A DNA stretch of 64,000 nucleotides. It comes from Dendrophyllia cribrosa. Its lineage: Eukaryota; Cnidaria; Anthozoa; Scleractinia; Dendrophylliidae. Shown piece by piece: positions 10,630 through 22,300 of this stretch. The DNA lies in assembly GCA_024195265.1 (NCBI GenBank), contig JAJLRJ010000008.1, forward strand, positions 4,648,001-4,712,000, in the 5' to 3' direction. Under the pieces are notes generated by a model, which saw only the letters and a list, made by a program, of their open reading frames with translations, did no database searches and was not told the origin of the DNA. A program made the translations under genes and the position numbers. Every line of letters starts with the position of its first letter. Positions within the stretch are counted from its first letter, which is position 1.

Positions 10630-11215
10630 AACGGGGAAAGGGGAATCTTTAAAATAGGGAATCTTTAAAAGCGGGAATCTTTAAAACGGAAAATCTTCAA
10701 AAGCGGGAATCTTTAAATTGGGGAATCTTTAAAAGCGGAAATCTTTAAAACAGGGAATCTTTGAAATGGCGAATCTTTAAAATGAGGAATCTTTAAAAGC
10801 GGGAATCTTTAAAACAGGGAATCTTTAAAACAGGGAATCTTTAAAATGGGGAATCTTTAAAATGGGGAATCTTTAAAAGCGGGAATCTTTAAAAGCCGGA
10901 ATCTTTAAAAGCGGGAATCTTTAAAATGGAGAATCTTTAAAACGAGGAATATTTAAAATGGGAAATCTTAAAAGTTGGGAATCTTTAAAACGTGGTAATC
11001 TGGCGAATCTTTAAAATGGCGAATCTTTAAAATGAGGAATCCGTTAAAAGCGGGAATTTTTAAAATGGGGAATCTTTAAAATGAGGAATCCGTTAAAAGC
11101 GGGAATCTTTAAAACGTGGAATCTTTAAAAGCGAGAGTCTTTAAAAGCGGGTATATTTAAAAAAGGGAATTTTTGAAATGGGTAATCTTTAAAACGTTAT
11201 AAAGTGGAGACATTT
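10630..11215 (+). repeat. Minisatellite, GGGAATCTTTAAAA-type unit, forward block
   Basis: About 35-40 degenerate copies of a 14-16-bp unit (GGGAATCTTTAAAA followed by CG, TG, AC or GC) run in one orientation. A GGGAAACGGG-type variant follows at about 11385-11490. The right contig begins inside this array (41517), so the scaffold gap lies in it. Confidence 0.85.
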
Positions 11216-11499
11216 ATGCCGTAAATAAGATACCTAACCGATCAGCACATTATACAAAAGTTGAACAGTAAATAATAAGTTGCTGCTCAAACTTATTACA
11301 AAAATTTTCCACGAACAATAATTTGAAATAAAAAGAGCTTTTTAAACCAAAACCACGCAAGCAATAAATGCTATCTTTAAAAAAAAGGGAACGGGAAATC
11401 GGAGAATGGGAAACGAGGAACGGGAAACGGGAAATGGGAAACGGGAAAGACGGGGAACGGCGAACGGGGAACGGGCAACGGGGAATCTTTAAAAGCGGG

Positions 11500-12405
11500 A
11501 ATCTTTCCCCGTTTTAGAGATTCCCCGTTTTAAAGATTCCCCATTTTAAAGATTCTCCGTTTTAAGAAATCCCCATTTTAAACATTCCTCATTTTAAAGA
11601 TTCCCGCTTTTAAAGATTCCCCGTTTTAAACATTATCCATTTTAAAAGTTCCTGATTTTAAAGATTCCTCTTTTTAAAGATTCCCCCGTTTCAACAAGAT
11701 TCCCCGTTTTTAAAGATTACCCATTTAAAGATTCCCATTTTAAAGTTTTTATCTTTTTAACCTTTTCTTTCTTTCTGGACTCATACAGTCCAGAGGGAAT
11801 GGCACGAACGGCACTCATAGGTCCCATGCAAGGTGCCATCCCTTCCCAATCCCACAACCCGCAAGGTTGACCACACCACCGGGGTCTACGCCCCCTGCTC
11901 TTTTCGAACAGTGATGTGGGATCTTTAACGTCCCATAAGAACAGATCAAAGACGGCTGTGAGACGGGGCCGATTCCCCTTCAAAAATTCCCGTTTTAAAG
12001 ATTCCTCGTTTTAAAGATTCCTCATTTTAAAGATTCCCGGTTTTAAAGATTCCTCATTTTAAAGATGCCCGCTTTTGAAGATTCCCCATTTTAAAGATTC
12101 CCCGTTTTAAAGATTCTCCATTTTAAAGATTCCCACTTTTAAAGATTCCCCATTTTAAAGATTCCCGCTTTTAAAGATTCCTCATTTTGAAGATTCCCCG
12201 TTTTAAAGATTCCCCATTTTAAAGATTACCGCTTTTAAAGATTCTTCATTTTAAAGATTCCCGCTTTTGAAGATTCCCCATTTTAAAGATTCCCCGTTTT
12301 AAAGATTTCCCATTTTAAAGATTCCTCATTTTAAAGATTCTCCATTTTAAAGATTCCCCGTTTCCCATTCCTATTCTTCAATTCCCCATTCTCTATTTTA
12401 AAGAT
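11500..12405 (-). repeat. Minisatellite, same unit, reverse block
   Basis: Units read TTTTAAAGATTCCCC, the reverse complement of the block at 10630-11215, so the two blocks form a large imperfect inverted repeat. It is interrupted at about 11746-11985 by about 240 bp of unrelated, moderately GC-rich sequence (GGGATCTTTAACGTCCC motif), probably an old dispersed repeat. Confidence 0.82.
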
Positions 12406-12518
12406 AGCCGTACCTGAACCGATCAAATTGTGAGCCCGTGGTTTTTGGTTTAATTCAGGTACGCCACTTTTAGTGAGAAAACAGAAAACTAAAGCAAGGC
12501 AGTAATTTGAGGAATATT

Positions 12519-14194
12519 AGGGACTTTAAGCACCGGGAACCGGAACGGCAACGGCGACCTCGAAACCGAGAAAAGACTGGGCAGAGAACGCGGTCTCGGC
12601 GCGAAGTTACAAATAAACCAGCTACAGAACCGCAACGTTTGCCAAAATGTGCAGCTCGGTAGAGGCGGCTCTTTTCCGAAATGTGCTCGCTAAATGAGGT
12701 TAGGGAAATGCTTCTCATAAGCCGTGTCAAGAAAATGATCAACGACGGGCAGTATATGCTCTTGTACGATTTGAACACGTCCAATAAACTTGACCTGCCG
12801 TACGATTCTTACGACTGTTTTGACTTCGATGTTCTTGAGGACGATTCGTACGGGAGTCCAAAACTTTCGTCAATTTTCGATGTTATTCTTCACTTTTGTT
12901 GATCCACAATATTAAATGCTCGTTTAGTTTTACGAAGCGCTTCTGGTAAGCGATGTTGATTTGGCTCAGACTAATTTGCGAGCGAGCGACTCATTTCGTG
13001 ACAATTAACCCCAAAGAATACTCCCGTACGGCCAACTTCGATTTGCTATTCGTACGGGAGTCCGAAAACTTTCGACAATTTTCGATGTTATTCTTCACTT
13101 TTGTTGATCCACAATGAAGATCACCTTTTGCCGTACATGAGTGATTCTTTTCGATTCTTTTTATTATTATATGTTTCATTATCAATAATTTGAGTGTCTG
13201 GGACATCTAACAAGTTAAGTGTCAAAAAATTAATTCAAATTGTTATAATATATCTGGACATACAAACCAGTTCTTCTCTGTTAACTAAACCACTTGTGAG
13301 CAAGGAAAGGTAGTCTCAATGGAAGAAGCGTTGGAAGCAAAAAACCCAATAACAAGATTCCCGTATGAATAACAATAACAAGTTTATAGCGTACGGGAGT
13401 ACATGGCGATGACACATAAACGAGATTCCTTCGCGTAGCTGAATAAACATCGCTCACAAGAAGCGCTTCGTGAATATAAACAAACGTACAATATTATGGA
13501 TCGGCAAAAGTGAAGAATAACATCGAAAATGTTCGAAAGTTTTGGACTTCCGTACGAATAGCAAATCGAAGTTGGCCGTACGGGAGTATTTTTTGACGCG
13601 AACATTTCTTAAGCGTCACGAAATGAGTCGCTCGCTCGCAAATTAGTCTGAGCCAAATCAACATCGCTTACCAGAAGCGCTTCGTAAAACTAAACGAACA
13701 TTTAACATTGTGGACCACCAAAAGTGAAGAATAACCTCGAAAATTGTCGAAAGCTTTGGACTCCCGTACGAATAGCAAATCGAAGTCCGCGTACGGGTGC
13801 CGTACGAATAGCCACTGCGTTAATTTTAATAAATTTAGCAAAGAAACGTAGTTCTAAGTTTACAAGTTGTAGTGAATTACCACCTCTTTCTCAAAGAGCG
13901 TACAGAAGCACCAAATTGACCTAAATGAAGCAATAAATATCGTTTCCTATTTCTGTATAGTCTTCTTAAACAACATTAAGTGTATTATATCAAAAACGAC
14001 TGGATAAAACCAAAGAAAAATGAGGAATATATACTCACGTTTTCACACGACGGCAAACCTTGCTATCTGACGTCGGGCCCGGGAAGAGAACGTCTAGATA
14101 TTTCCCGCCAAACATGCGCAATGCGTCATTTGGGTTTTCCCTGACAGTTTTCGCGTCGCCGTTGCCGTTCCGGTTCCCGGTGCTTAAAGTCCCT
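12519..14194. mobile_element. 1.68-kb foldback element with 39-bp GC-rich TIRs
   Basis: The ends AGGGACTTTAAGCACCGGGA and TCCCGGTGCTTAAAGTCCCT are inverted repeats that go on inward as a GC-rich stretch (GGAACGGCAACGGCGAC). A second internal inverted repeat pairs about 12820-13020 with 13560-13760 and is studded with GTACGGGAGT motifs. Short frames inside are products of these repeats. No transposase is visible. Confidence 0.72.
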
Positions 14195-14553
14195 ACTTAC
14201 TTTCTTTTACTCCCGGGAGAATAATGACTTGTCTCTCGCTTTGATTTCTTGATTTTTCCAAAAAAAAAAAAAGAAATACGATAGAAATGTTTACTTATGG
14301 TAATTTTTTAGAGTATGAGACTGCTCTATTTTCGTTCAAGACTTATAGGCGACTACAGCGTTGTACCCGTTTGAGCTGGTTACTAATGTATATCCAGATA
14401 GTTCTCGCCTTTCGGATACCTAGCACTGATTGCACTACAATTTTAAAAATATGGTACTGTTTGCGTAGCGAACACACGCCAGAGGATGCCCGGATTGCGG
14501 CCAATCTCCGTTATAACTGGTATAACAGACTGAAGCTGTTACATTTGTGTTTG
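14195..14553. other. Non-coding stretch
   Basis: A 94-codon frame at 14287-14571 runs into the tandem array. It has no motif and is not called as a gene. Confidence 0.35.
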
Positions 14554-15044
14554 ACCGCAGACCGTTCATAGCTATGATGGGGAGCAATAGATTGGCAGGT
14601 AAAGAGTTAATAAGAGCAGGAGTAAACTGAGGCTGTTATGAGAAAGATTGACCGCAGTCCGTTTATAGCTATGATGGGGAGCAATAGATTGGCAGGTGAA
14701 GAGTTAATAAGAGCAAGTAAGCTGAGGCTGTTATAACGAAGATTGACCGCAGTGCGTTTATAGCTATGGAGGAGCAATAGATTGTCAGGTAAAGAGTTAG
14801 TAAGAGCAAGAGTAAGCTGAGGCTGTTATAACGAAGATTGACCACAGTCCGTTTATAGCTGTGATGAGAAGCAATAGATTGGCAGGTAAAGAGTCAATAA
14901 GAGCAAGAGTAAGCTGAGGCTGTTATAACGAAGATTAACCACAGTCCGTTTATAGCTATGATGGGGAGCAATAGATTGGCAGGTAAAGAGTCAATAAGAG
15001 CAAGAGTAAGCTGATGCTGTTATATCGAAGATTGACCGCAGTCC
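14554..15044 (+). repeat. Tandem array, five units of 95-97 bp
   Basis: ACCGCAG starts recur at 14554, 14651, 14746, 14841, 14938 and 15035. Each unit contains AGCAATAGATTGGCAGGT. The sixth unit is cut by the element at 15046. Its remainder (18194-18226) is cut again by the P-type transposon and resumes at 40631, so one unit is split over about 25 kb. Confidence 0.9.
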
Positions 15045-15806
15045 CGGGGGGGGGGGGGGGGGGGGGGGGAGTACTCGCAGAAAAATTGGGTAGGGGTGTG
15101 TGGCCCGCTTCCCAAAACCCTTACCCTTTTTATGACCAAAATCTGCGATTTTCCCTACCCTATTTATGACCTCACCAAAAATTTGATACCCTATCTATGA
15201 CCTGACCCTTAAATCAATACCCTGTTTCAGACCTGCCTTATAATTATTTCCCTAGTTCAGACCAGTTTTAAAGGCAATGTTTATCTGCTTTTATTAGGTA
15301 CGTTATAAGACTGCAAAGTTTCGAGCTCAGAATTCCACAACGCGGGTTACATAATGTGCCGTCATAACTACAGTATACATCCTTACCTTATGGTGACTAA
15401 TATGCTATCTATAGGAACAAAACACGAATGTATTTTACAAACTGTAACCTTCGAATAAAAGAAAAAAACTGGAATATGAATTGATCTCTGTGTAATAATC
15501 GAGCAGTCGATCATATGAATATTTACATAAATCATCATTATTTACTTGAACTATGAAACATGTCCAAAATTCCAGCAATTTAATTCTGGGCTGAATAGCT
15601 TAAATGTTGTGTATATTCCGGGTATATAATAGAAAATACACGATCTGATTATGTTACAATATAATCAAATTATTTACTTAATAACTATTTACACAAATAA
15701 ACACTTTTTACTGAAACTATCAGCTACATCCCAAGTTCCAGTCATTTTGCAACTAAAGTGTGAACTGAGCAGCGTAGAAAACATGCACTTAGCGATTGGT
15801 GTCCTA

Positions 15807-16092
15807 TAGAGCAGTTTTCAATTGAGTGTCGAAAAACCAAAACCAAAGTAATTACTCTGACCAATCACAGCAGTCGTAAACAATCCAATGAACCAATCAG
15901 AGCTCGAAGCAATTACATGTCTGCGGCGCCAAGCGCGGGAAAACGCGTGCGAGCAAGTCATGATTGGTTTTGGTTTTACTTCTGATTGGTCGAGAAAGTG
16001 GCGCGAGATTTTTTAGCCAATCACAAAGCATATCAATGCAAAACCAAAGCAATTGTGTAATTAATTTCGACACTCAATTGAAAACTGCTCTA
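15807..16092. mobile_element. 286-bp MITE, TA-flanked
   Basis: The inverted ends TAGAGCAGTTTTCAATTGAG and CTCAATTGAAAACTGCTCTA are perfect over at least 27 bp. Internal CCAATCA/TGATTGG motifs are also in inverted order. Non-coding; nested in the poly-G-ended element. Confidence 0.85.
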
Positions 16093-16695
16093 ATACAGCA
16101 GGTGATCAATTAATGGTAAGTACAGATTTACTGAAACCATTCAAACATGCCTAGCCCTTTGCGCTACCGAAGTTTAATTGAGCAGCTAAATCAGGCATTT
16201 GTGAATTGAAATCTTGTTTCATAATTTCTTCCAAGTAAAAATCGATCGAAATCTTTACGTATACTCTGGTAATGCAAATTCAATAGTAAAGTTTACTTCA
16301 TCCATTCATTTCTATATCAAAAGTATGGAAATAATATTTTTTGCAGAAGTACTTAGAATGTGTTGTTTATGAACATCGAACTTGGGAGCAAACTATGAGT
16401 ACCTTCGCTCATGTACACGTAGGTGCAAGTAAATATATATACACACCTTTTAAAAAAACACTGAAAGAGCTATTACTACATTCAATATATATTGACGTAA
16501 CCACGTCAACGAAGCCATCTTACGGCACATGAAATATTCCAGCGATTTACAAAGGTATCTTCAAATCGAGCGAAAAGTACTAATAATAAAACACAAAGGA
16601 ACAAGGATGATTATTCAGATAGGTTGTAAATATAATGGACAAGCTTAAAAAATTTAGCTAAGTTTTCAAGGTCCACCATCTGTGACATATCTCCT

Positions 16696-17181
16696 TTATG
16701 GATCATACAATAGGACAGTTCTTACTCTAGTTGATCTCCGCGGACCCCCATCACTTTGTTGCTCTGGTTGGACTTGAAGCCTCACGATTCCTTCATCGAG
16801 CGTGAGTTGGTGCGACAGCTCTCCCTCTGTACGAGGGGCAGATGCAGTGATGGTAGCACGTCTTCGTCTTGGTTGGGACTCAAAAACTCTTGCTACACCA
16901 CTTCTTATTTCCGCGAGCTCTTCGTCAGGCACACAAAGGGTTCCGTCCTCGGACACAGTCAGATTGACTTGTGTTAAGATGTCAGTAAACGGCAATTGGC
17001 GTAACTCCGAGTCACCAATCTTGTAGATGCCATCATGAACATTCTCTTGGACGTTTTGGTAAACTTGAAAATAGCAGGTTATAGATTCCCTCTTTGGATC
17101 GTCATAGGCCACAGGGCGCTTATATTCTTGCCTCCCATGACTGCCTGCGTGCACCATGCGAGAAAGTAGATATAGTTGCAC
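16696..17181 (-). CDS. Unrecognised 161-residue frame inside the poly-G-ended element
   Basis: This is the longest frame of this element. It has an acidic middle part and a basic stretch (QPRRRRATIT near 102-111), and it ends in PRRSTRVRTVLLYDP. A basic RRSTR patch near the end is often seen at the C-termini of retroelement polyproteins, so it may be a transposon gene remnant. I do not recognise the family. No start context or splice site was confirmed, and the gene may continue upstream through an intron. It could also be chance. Confidence 0.3.
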   Translation of the reverse strand: MQLYLLSRMVHAGSHGRQEYKRPVAYDDPKRESITCYFQVYQNVQENVHDGIYKIGDSELRQLPFTDILTQVNLTVSEDGTLCVPDEELAEIRSGVARVFESQPRRRRATITASAPRTEGELSHQLTLDEGIVRLQVQPEQQSDGGPRRSTRVRTVLLYDP

Positions 17182-17724
17182 ATGGCCATCTTTTGGTAAT
17201 TTCAGACTCTCTGTTCTCGTAGATCAGCATGTCTAGATCTTTTGTGGCTTGGGTAATTGAAAAAACTTTGTGGTAGAGCGTAGGATGACTATCTGCTACT
17301 GTAGTTTGGCTAGTTTACTTGATTCCACTCATTTCGACTTCTACCTCAATCTCGACATACATGTATTGCATTTCATCCAGAGCGACTACCTGACATAAAA
17401 ACAGTTATACACCATACTTCTTATTGATCGAATCGAGATATTGCGTCCTGAGCGAGTGGTTCTCAAAAACGACAAGTTTTGTCTTGTCAGTTCATCATCA
17501 CTCAGATCACTGAGTGATGTTGTGATCGCGTGTGTGACACATCGTGACAGACTAGATTCTAGGCCATCCTGGTTCAATGTCGCTGTGGTTAGTTCTCAGT
17601 CCTCCATCCTCACGCGCGTCGAATGGGCAGGTTGTACATCTAGTTTGGTGGAGTTTACGAGCTTTAACGACGCTAAAATCTCCAAAACAGTGAATAATTA
17701 TTCCCGCAAAAGTCGTTGGTTTAC

Positions 17725-17885
17725 AAATCACGCGTAAGTAAATGCATATTTCACGGATCACGAAAAAATCGAAAACCAGTTTCCCGAGAACGGAAAAATA
17801 TAGATTCACGAATCACGTAAAAAATAAATCCTCATTCACGCTTCACGCAAAGCAAAAATGCCCATTCACGCGTCACGAAAAAAGT
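17725..17885. repeat. Diverged short tandem repeats (ATTCACGNNTCACG type)
   Basis: Four to five loosely spaced copies of a TTCACGAATCACGTAAAA-like unit of about 35-45 bp. No coding content. Confidence 0.5.
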
Positions 17886-18219
17886 ATAAGGGACCCTCTG
17901 TGAAGGGCTTTTGTTGCTTGTATTTTCTAGCCTACAAAGTAGCCGCTGGAGAGGAAGGCAAAGCGCGGATGGAAGGAGGGGGACATGATAAGGAAGTACC
18001 TTCTTCTAAAAAAGTGCATTCAAGACTACAGTGCAAAAATCGTTACCTTATTTATGACCAAAATGGCGGCAAAATAGCCAAAATCGATACCCAATTTATG
18101 ACCAAAACGGCTGAAAAACCCTACCCTTTGGGGCCGCACATACCTATATAGCCCATATTAGGGAGTACCCCCCCCCCCCCCCCCCCCCACCGGGACCGCA
18201 GTCCTTTTATACTGAGCTA

Positions 18220-18226
18220 TAATAGG
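18220..18226. repeat. Target-site duplication TAATAGG (left)
   Basis: TAATAGG immediately precedes the left terminus CACAGGCAGCCC. The identical 7 bp follow the right terminus at 40631-40637. Joining the flanks restores a unit of the 95-97-bp tandem array, which supports a true insertion. Confidence 0.85.
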
Positions 18227-18897
18227 CACAGGCAGCCCAAGCTCAAGTTACGAGAACGTGACTGGTACCGATTAGTACGTATTGTATTACAAGGTCAGGG
18301 CAAGATTTGAATTTATAAAGGTTTGTATGGGAAACCAACGGGTTTGTTTTAAACCGTAGAAATTCGAATGATTTCTCAATAAAATTGACTTACCTTGATG
18401 CGCTTGTGTATTCTTTGTTGTTTGTCGGCTTTTCCAGTCGATTTGAAGCGATTTCAGTGAGTTATCGTTTTCTTGGTTTCCACTACTAAGAGAAAGACAA
18501 GGCAATACTCTAGATCCCGGAATGCCCGACGCTCAGAGCCATGAAATCCAATGAAAATATCCTGCTGCCCCAATTCCTTCATAGAATCAAAGTAGAGATG
18601 TGTAACTTTCCCCTCATTTCGATCGAACTCAAATCCAGCCATATCGCGCTTGAATACGAAGCATTTATTCCCGCTTCAGTAATTCGTTGGGACTGCGACT
18701 CGAGGTTTATGGACACACTCAACGTTCGAATAGTATGCCGGGTAGCAAATATGAGCACGGCACGGGTAGCCTGCGGCATGTTGTCGACAAGCAAACCACT
18801 CTGCTCCCGGGGTCCCCTCGTGTGATTTTTGTCAAGGCCGCCAAGGGCTCATTGTTTCGATCGACCAATCAAAATCACGGCGGAACGTGTTTACAAA
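18227..18897. repeat. Left TIR of the P-type transposon
   Basis: About 671 bp, reverse complement of 39957-40630 with few differences, mainly a short duplication near AACAAAGAAAC in the right copy. Homology stops near AACGTGTTTACAAAT. Short frames in the TIR appear in both copies because the DNA is duplicated. Confidence 0.88.
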
Positions 18898-19320
18898 TTT
18901 TAAAAATATCACGAACTCACGCTGTAAGTCGTTTTGAACAGATCGGTGTTTAAGTTTTTACTTGTCTGTTTTTATATCTCTCTTGCTGTTATTTTTTGAC
19001 GATAATGCGATGGATTCATCTCTTAAATGGAAGACATGGTAGGTATTTACAGTTGGCTGTGCTCGTTGTAAAATTATGTTCGAATTCAAGTACAGATATT
19101 GTACGAAATGCAATCGATCGAATTCAAATTTTTGATCACATACAATTTATTTCGGATAGGATATTGTCGAACTTCGAACACAGCAAGGATGACCTGACTG
19201 CAGTAAAAGAAATCCTTTGCGAAGCTGAGAAGGTGAAAGAGAACTTTAACCGTCCCGCCAGTCCGTGTTTATTTGGCCATTTGATTAATCAAATATGGGG
19301 AGAGAAAGTAAGGTTGGTGA

Positions 19321-22300
19321 AACGGGGATCTCGGAAACAACGGCAGAATTTCTACCTTAACCTCAGGAGAAAAATGGGAGAAGAAAAAAATCGAAAGTAA
19401 CGACCTTTCTGAAGACATCAAGTCATTGAAAGACGGATGGCATAGGATCAACGATCAGGGAACAACCATGTCATTTATACATTACGAGCTGTGGTCATTT
19501 AAAAATCAAAGAGTAACGACTGAAGTCAAACTGGCAAAAGAAAATGGATCAAACTCCATGCGATACCATTTGATTTCACATGGGTGCCAAACAGACTTAA
19601 AACAATTTATAGACATAGATTGTCTTGAGAAGCATCCTTTGAGTGACCGAATTGAGATGATTCTTACAACTGTTGAAAGCTCAACATTATGCCGTGGTGT
19701 ACCTATTTCAGATGGAGAGCTTCCAAATACGATGCTTCTTCATGAAAGTGGTATATATACAGATTGTTTGAAACAAACTGTAGAAAACAGAGCTTTTTCA
19801 ACAAATTGTGATATAATTTGTACCCTGAAGGGGCAGTGCTGTGTTGAATGCCAAAACCTCAAAAAAGTTATCCAAAAAAGAAAAAAAAGAAAATTGGCAA
19901 CCGCTGGAAATGCGCATCCGAATACAAGGAAGTCCTATCTTTCTAAAGAGGAAATTGTCGCCCAGCTTCACTTGGAAAGGCAAGCAAGGATGAACGCAGA
20001 GAAGAGAGAAAAATATTGGAGAGAAAATTTTGAGTCAAAGTGTGTAGAGATGGCGGAAGAAGATCATGCTGACCTGTCCATAATGTTCAAAGAAAGTGCC
20101 AGTGATGTTCCTGAACACATGACAAGTCTGTGGGAACAACAGCAGAAACTTCTTGCATGCAAAAGTAAAACAAGATACCGGTGGCATCCTAAGTATGTAT
20201 AACTTTTATGAAAACTGTTATAGTTGGTTTTACCTATATATCCCCTAAATATTTCTGTACTTATAAAGGCAGGTGTGTCATATAGAGAAAACTAGCTGTA
20301 AATTAACATTTTGTTTCCTTTTCCAGCATTTCATTAAGGCATCAGCCCATCCTAAACAAAGTGATGAGAGAGGATTGGGGTGTTTGTTCACCTGAGGACT
20401 CCCCCCCCCCCTCAATCACGATCTAGAAAATATGGGGTTCAACTCTATTTTTCTGCTATAGCAAAAATCCAAACAACTATCCAATAATTTCTCAAATATT
20501 GTCAGTAGTTCCACAAAATATCCATACCCCCACCATGGAGGGAATTTAACTTAGACCGACCCACTCCTTTGGTGCAGGTCCTTAATACATACCGGTACAT
20601 GTAAATGAATTCACTTGAGTCTTCTAAACATGTGATTTTTTTTTATTGTTATTTCAACAGGGTCATGAGATTGTGCCTTGATCTTTACTGTAAAAATCCT
20701 CAAGTACTAGATCCTCTACGACAGTTCTTAATTCTTCCAAGCACTAAAACAATAAGGTGAGTATCCATACAATTTAGATACAGGGAACTATAATTATTTT
20801 GAGTAGGTTATTAGATATTTAGAAAGTTGTTATATCTGAGTTCCACTCTATTGTTTTTAACAATCTAATAATAATCATTTAAATCACTTGAAAAATTACA
20901 AAGTAAAAAACTGTGGCTTCTGAGAACCCTTAATTAACCCCTAGGAATTTACAAATTAAAGCCTTCCTCAACACAATTATTACATATTTAAATGAACTAT
21001 GCTATATACCTACAGGGAAATTATTTTAAGATTTTCTTTTTATCTGAGAAATAATAATTTTGTAGATTTATAACCTTGTTTTTGTTGCAGACTTTACAAG
21101 AACAAAATAAAAGAGACTCCAGGGTGGAATGAAGAAGTCCTCAGATGGTGTTTGAATGCAGCTAAAGAAAGTGGATTGAAACCAGCAGACTACATGGGTG
21201 GCTTTGCAATTGACGAGATGAAAATCCAGGTAACATTTTCCTTGCTAGTAAAATTAACATAGACCATGACTGTATGCCAAATCAGACACCATACCAATGA
21301 ACTTTGATGTAGTTGTTAATGAATTTCCCAAACAAACAAGTGGGTTAAATTAACAAATGGAACCTGCACAATTCACTGCCATTTTTGCAATATTATATTA
21401 AAAAAATATATGTACATGTAAATACCAACCATTAAACACCCTGTATTTTATATGAAGGAGAATCTTGAGATGACATCTGTTGGTGGCAAACACAAGCTTG
21501 TAGGCTTTGTTGACTTGGGAAAGGGGCATGACCTTATGCGGACTTTGTCAGGTAAAATATACAATAATAATTATTATTATATTATTGTGCATTGGCTTTT
21601 AAATGACCCTACATGGGGTGGGTATGGACATTTTCTTGAACTGCACTTTTCCAAAAACATTTTCTGAAATATCAGCTGAGGGTGTCTATAATGGTGAGGT
21701 GTTTACAAGGCTGGAATAAACTTTAATAACCAAATCAGTTATATATATTATATATATTCAAATTTTCTTATTTCAATATAAATGTTCCTAATAAGTTAGT
21801 TTTAGGACAACATACTTTTCATAACAATAACTAATGTCAACATGCAAAACCATAAAAATCTGTTTTGCATTATTTCACATTTCAGATAGCATGTATTACT
21901 TAAATGGAAATCGATCTGCAATATATCCAAATTGAATATGCAATAAATGGGTCTAATTGAACAACCTCTGATAATTTGATAACAAAATATATACATTGTA
22001 TAGTTAGCAAAAGTAAATATGGTACATGTTTTCCATTATTTGTAGGTCAAAACAGTGAACCAGAACTCGCAACGCATGTCTTACAGTTTATTTTTCTGAG
22101 TGACAGTGGCTTCAGATTTCCCATTGCACAGTGGCCATCAGCGAACTGCACTCCAAGCGATCTGTACCATCTGTTCTGGAAGGGAGTCCTGAAAATGTTA
22201 GAAATTGGATTTGAGTAAGTGATCAGTAAATTTTCATAAATTTTAATATATACATGTATTACAATATAAGTACTATATTGTCCTAATGTATTAAGCTTGA

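Larger units (their letters stand above)
15046..18188. mobile_element. 3.1-kb element ending in poly-G and poly-C
   Basis: The left end is a run of about 24 G followed by AGTACTC. The right end is GGGAGTACC followed by about 20 C. Subterminal parts on both sides share ACCCTA and TTATGACC repeats. GACCGCAGTCC stands on both sides (15034-15044 and 18194-18204), consistent with a target duplication within the tandem array. No transposase is recognised inside; one 161-codon frame and one MITE are present. Confidence 0.6.

Noticed and set aside
10630..12405. CRISPR-like array
   Set aside because: Units are contiguous and degenerate without unique spacers, in both orientations, in a eukaryotic context. 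It is a minisatellite.
12681..12902. 73-codon frame in the GC-TIR foldback element
   Set aside because: Built from the GTACGG-type internal repeats and mirrored in the other half of the element.
14287..14571. 94-codon plus-strand frame
   Set aside because: No motif, no splice or start context, and it runs into the tandem array.
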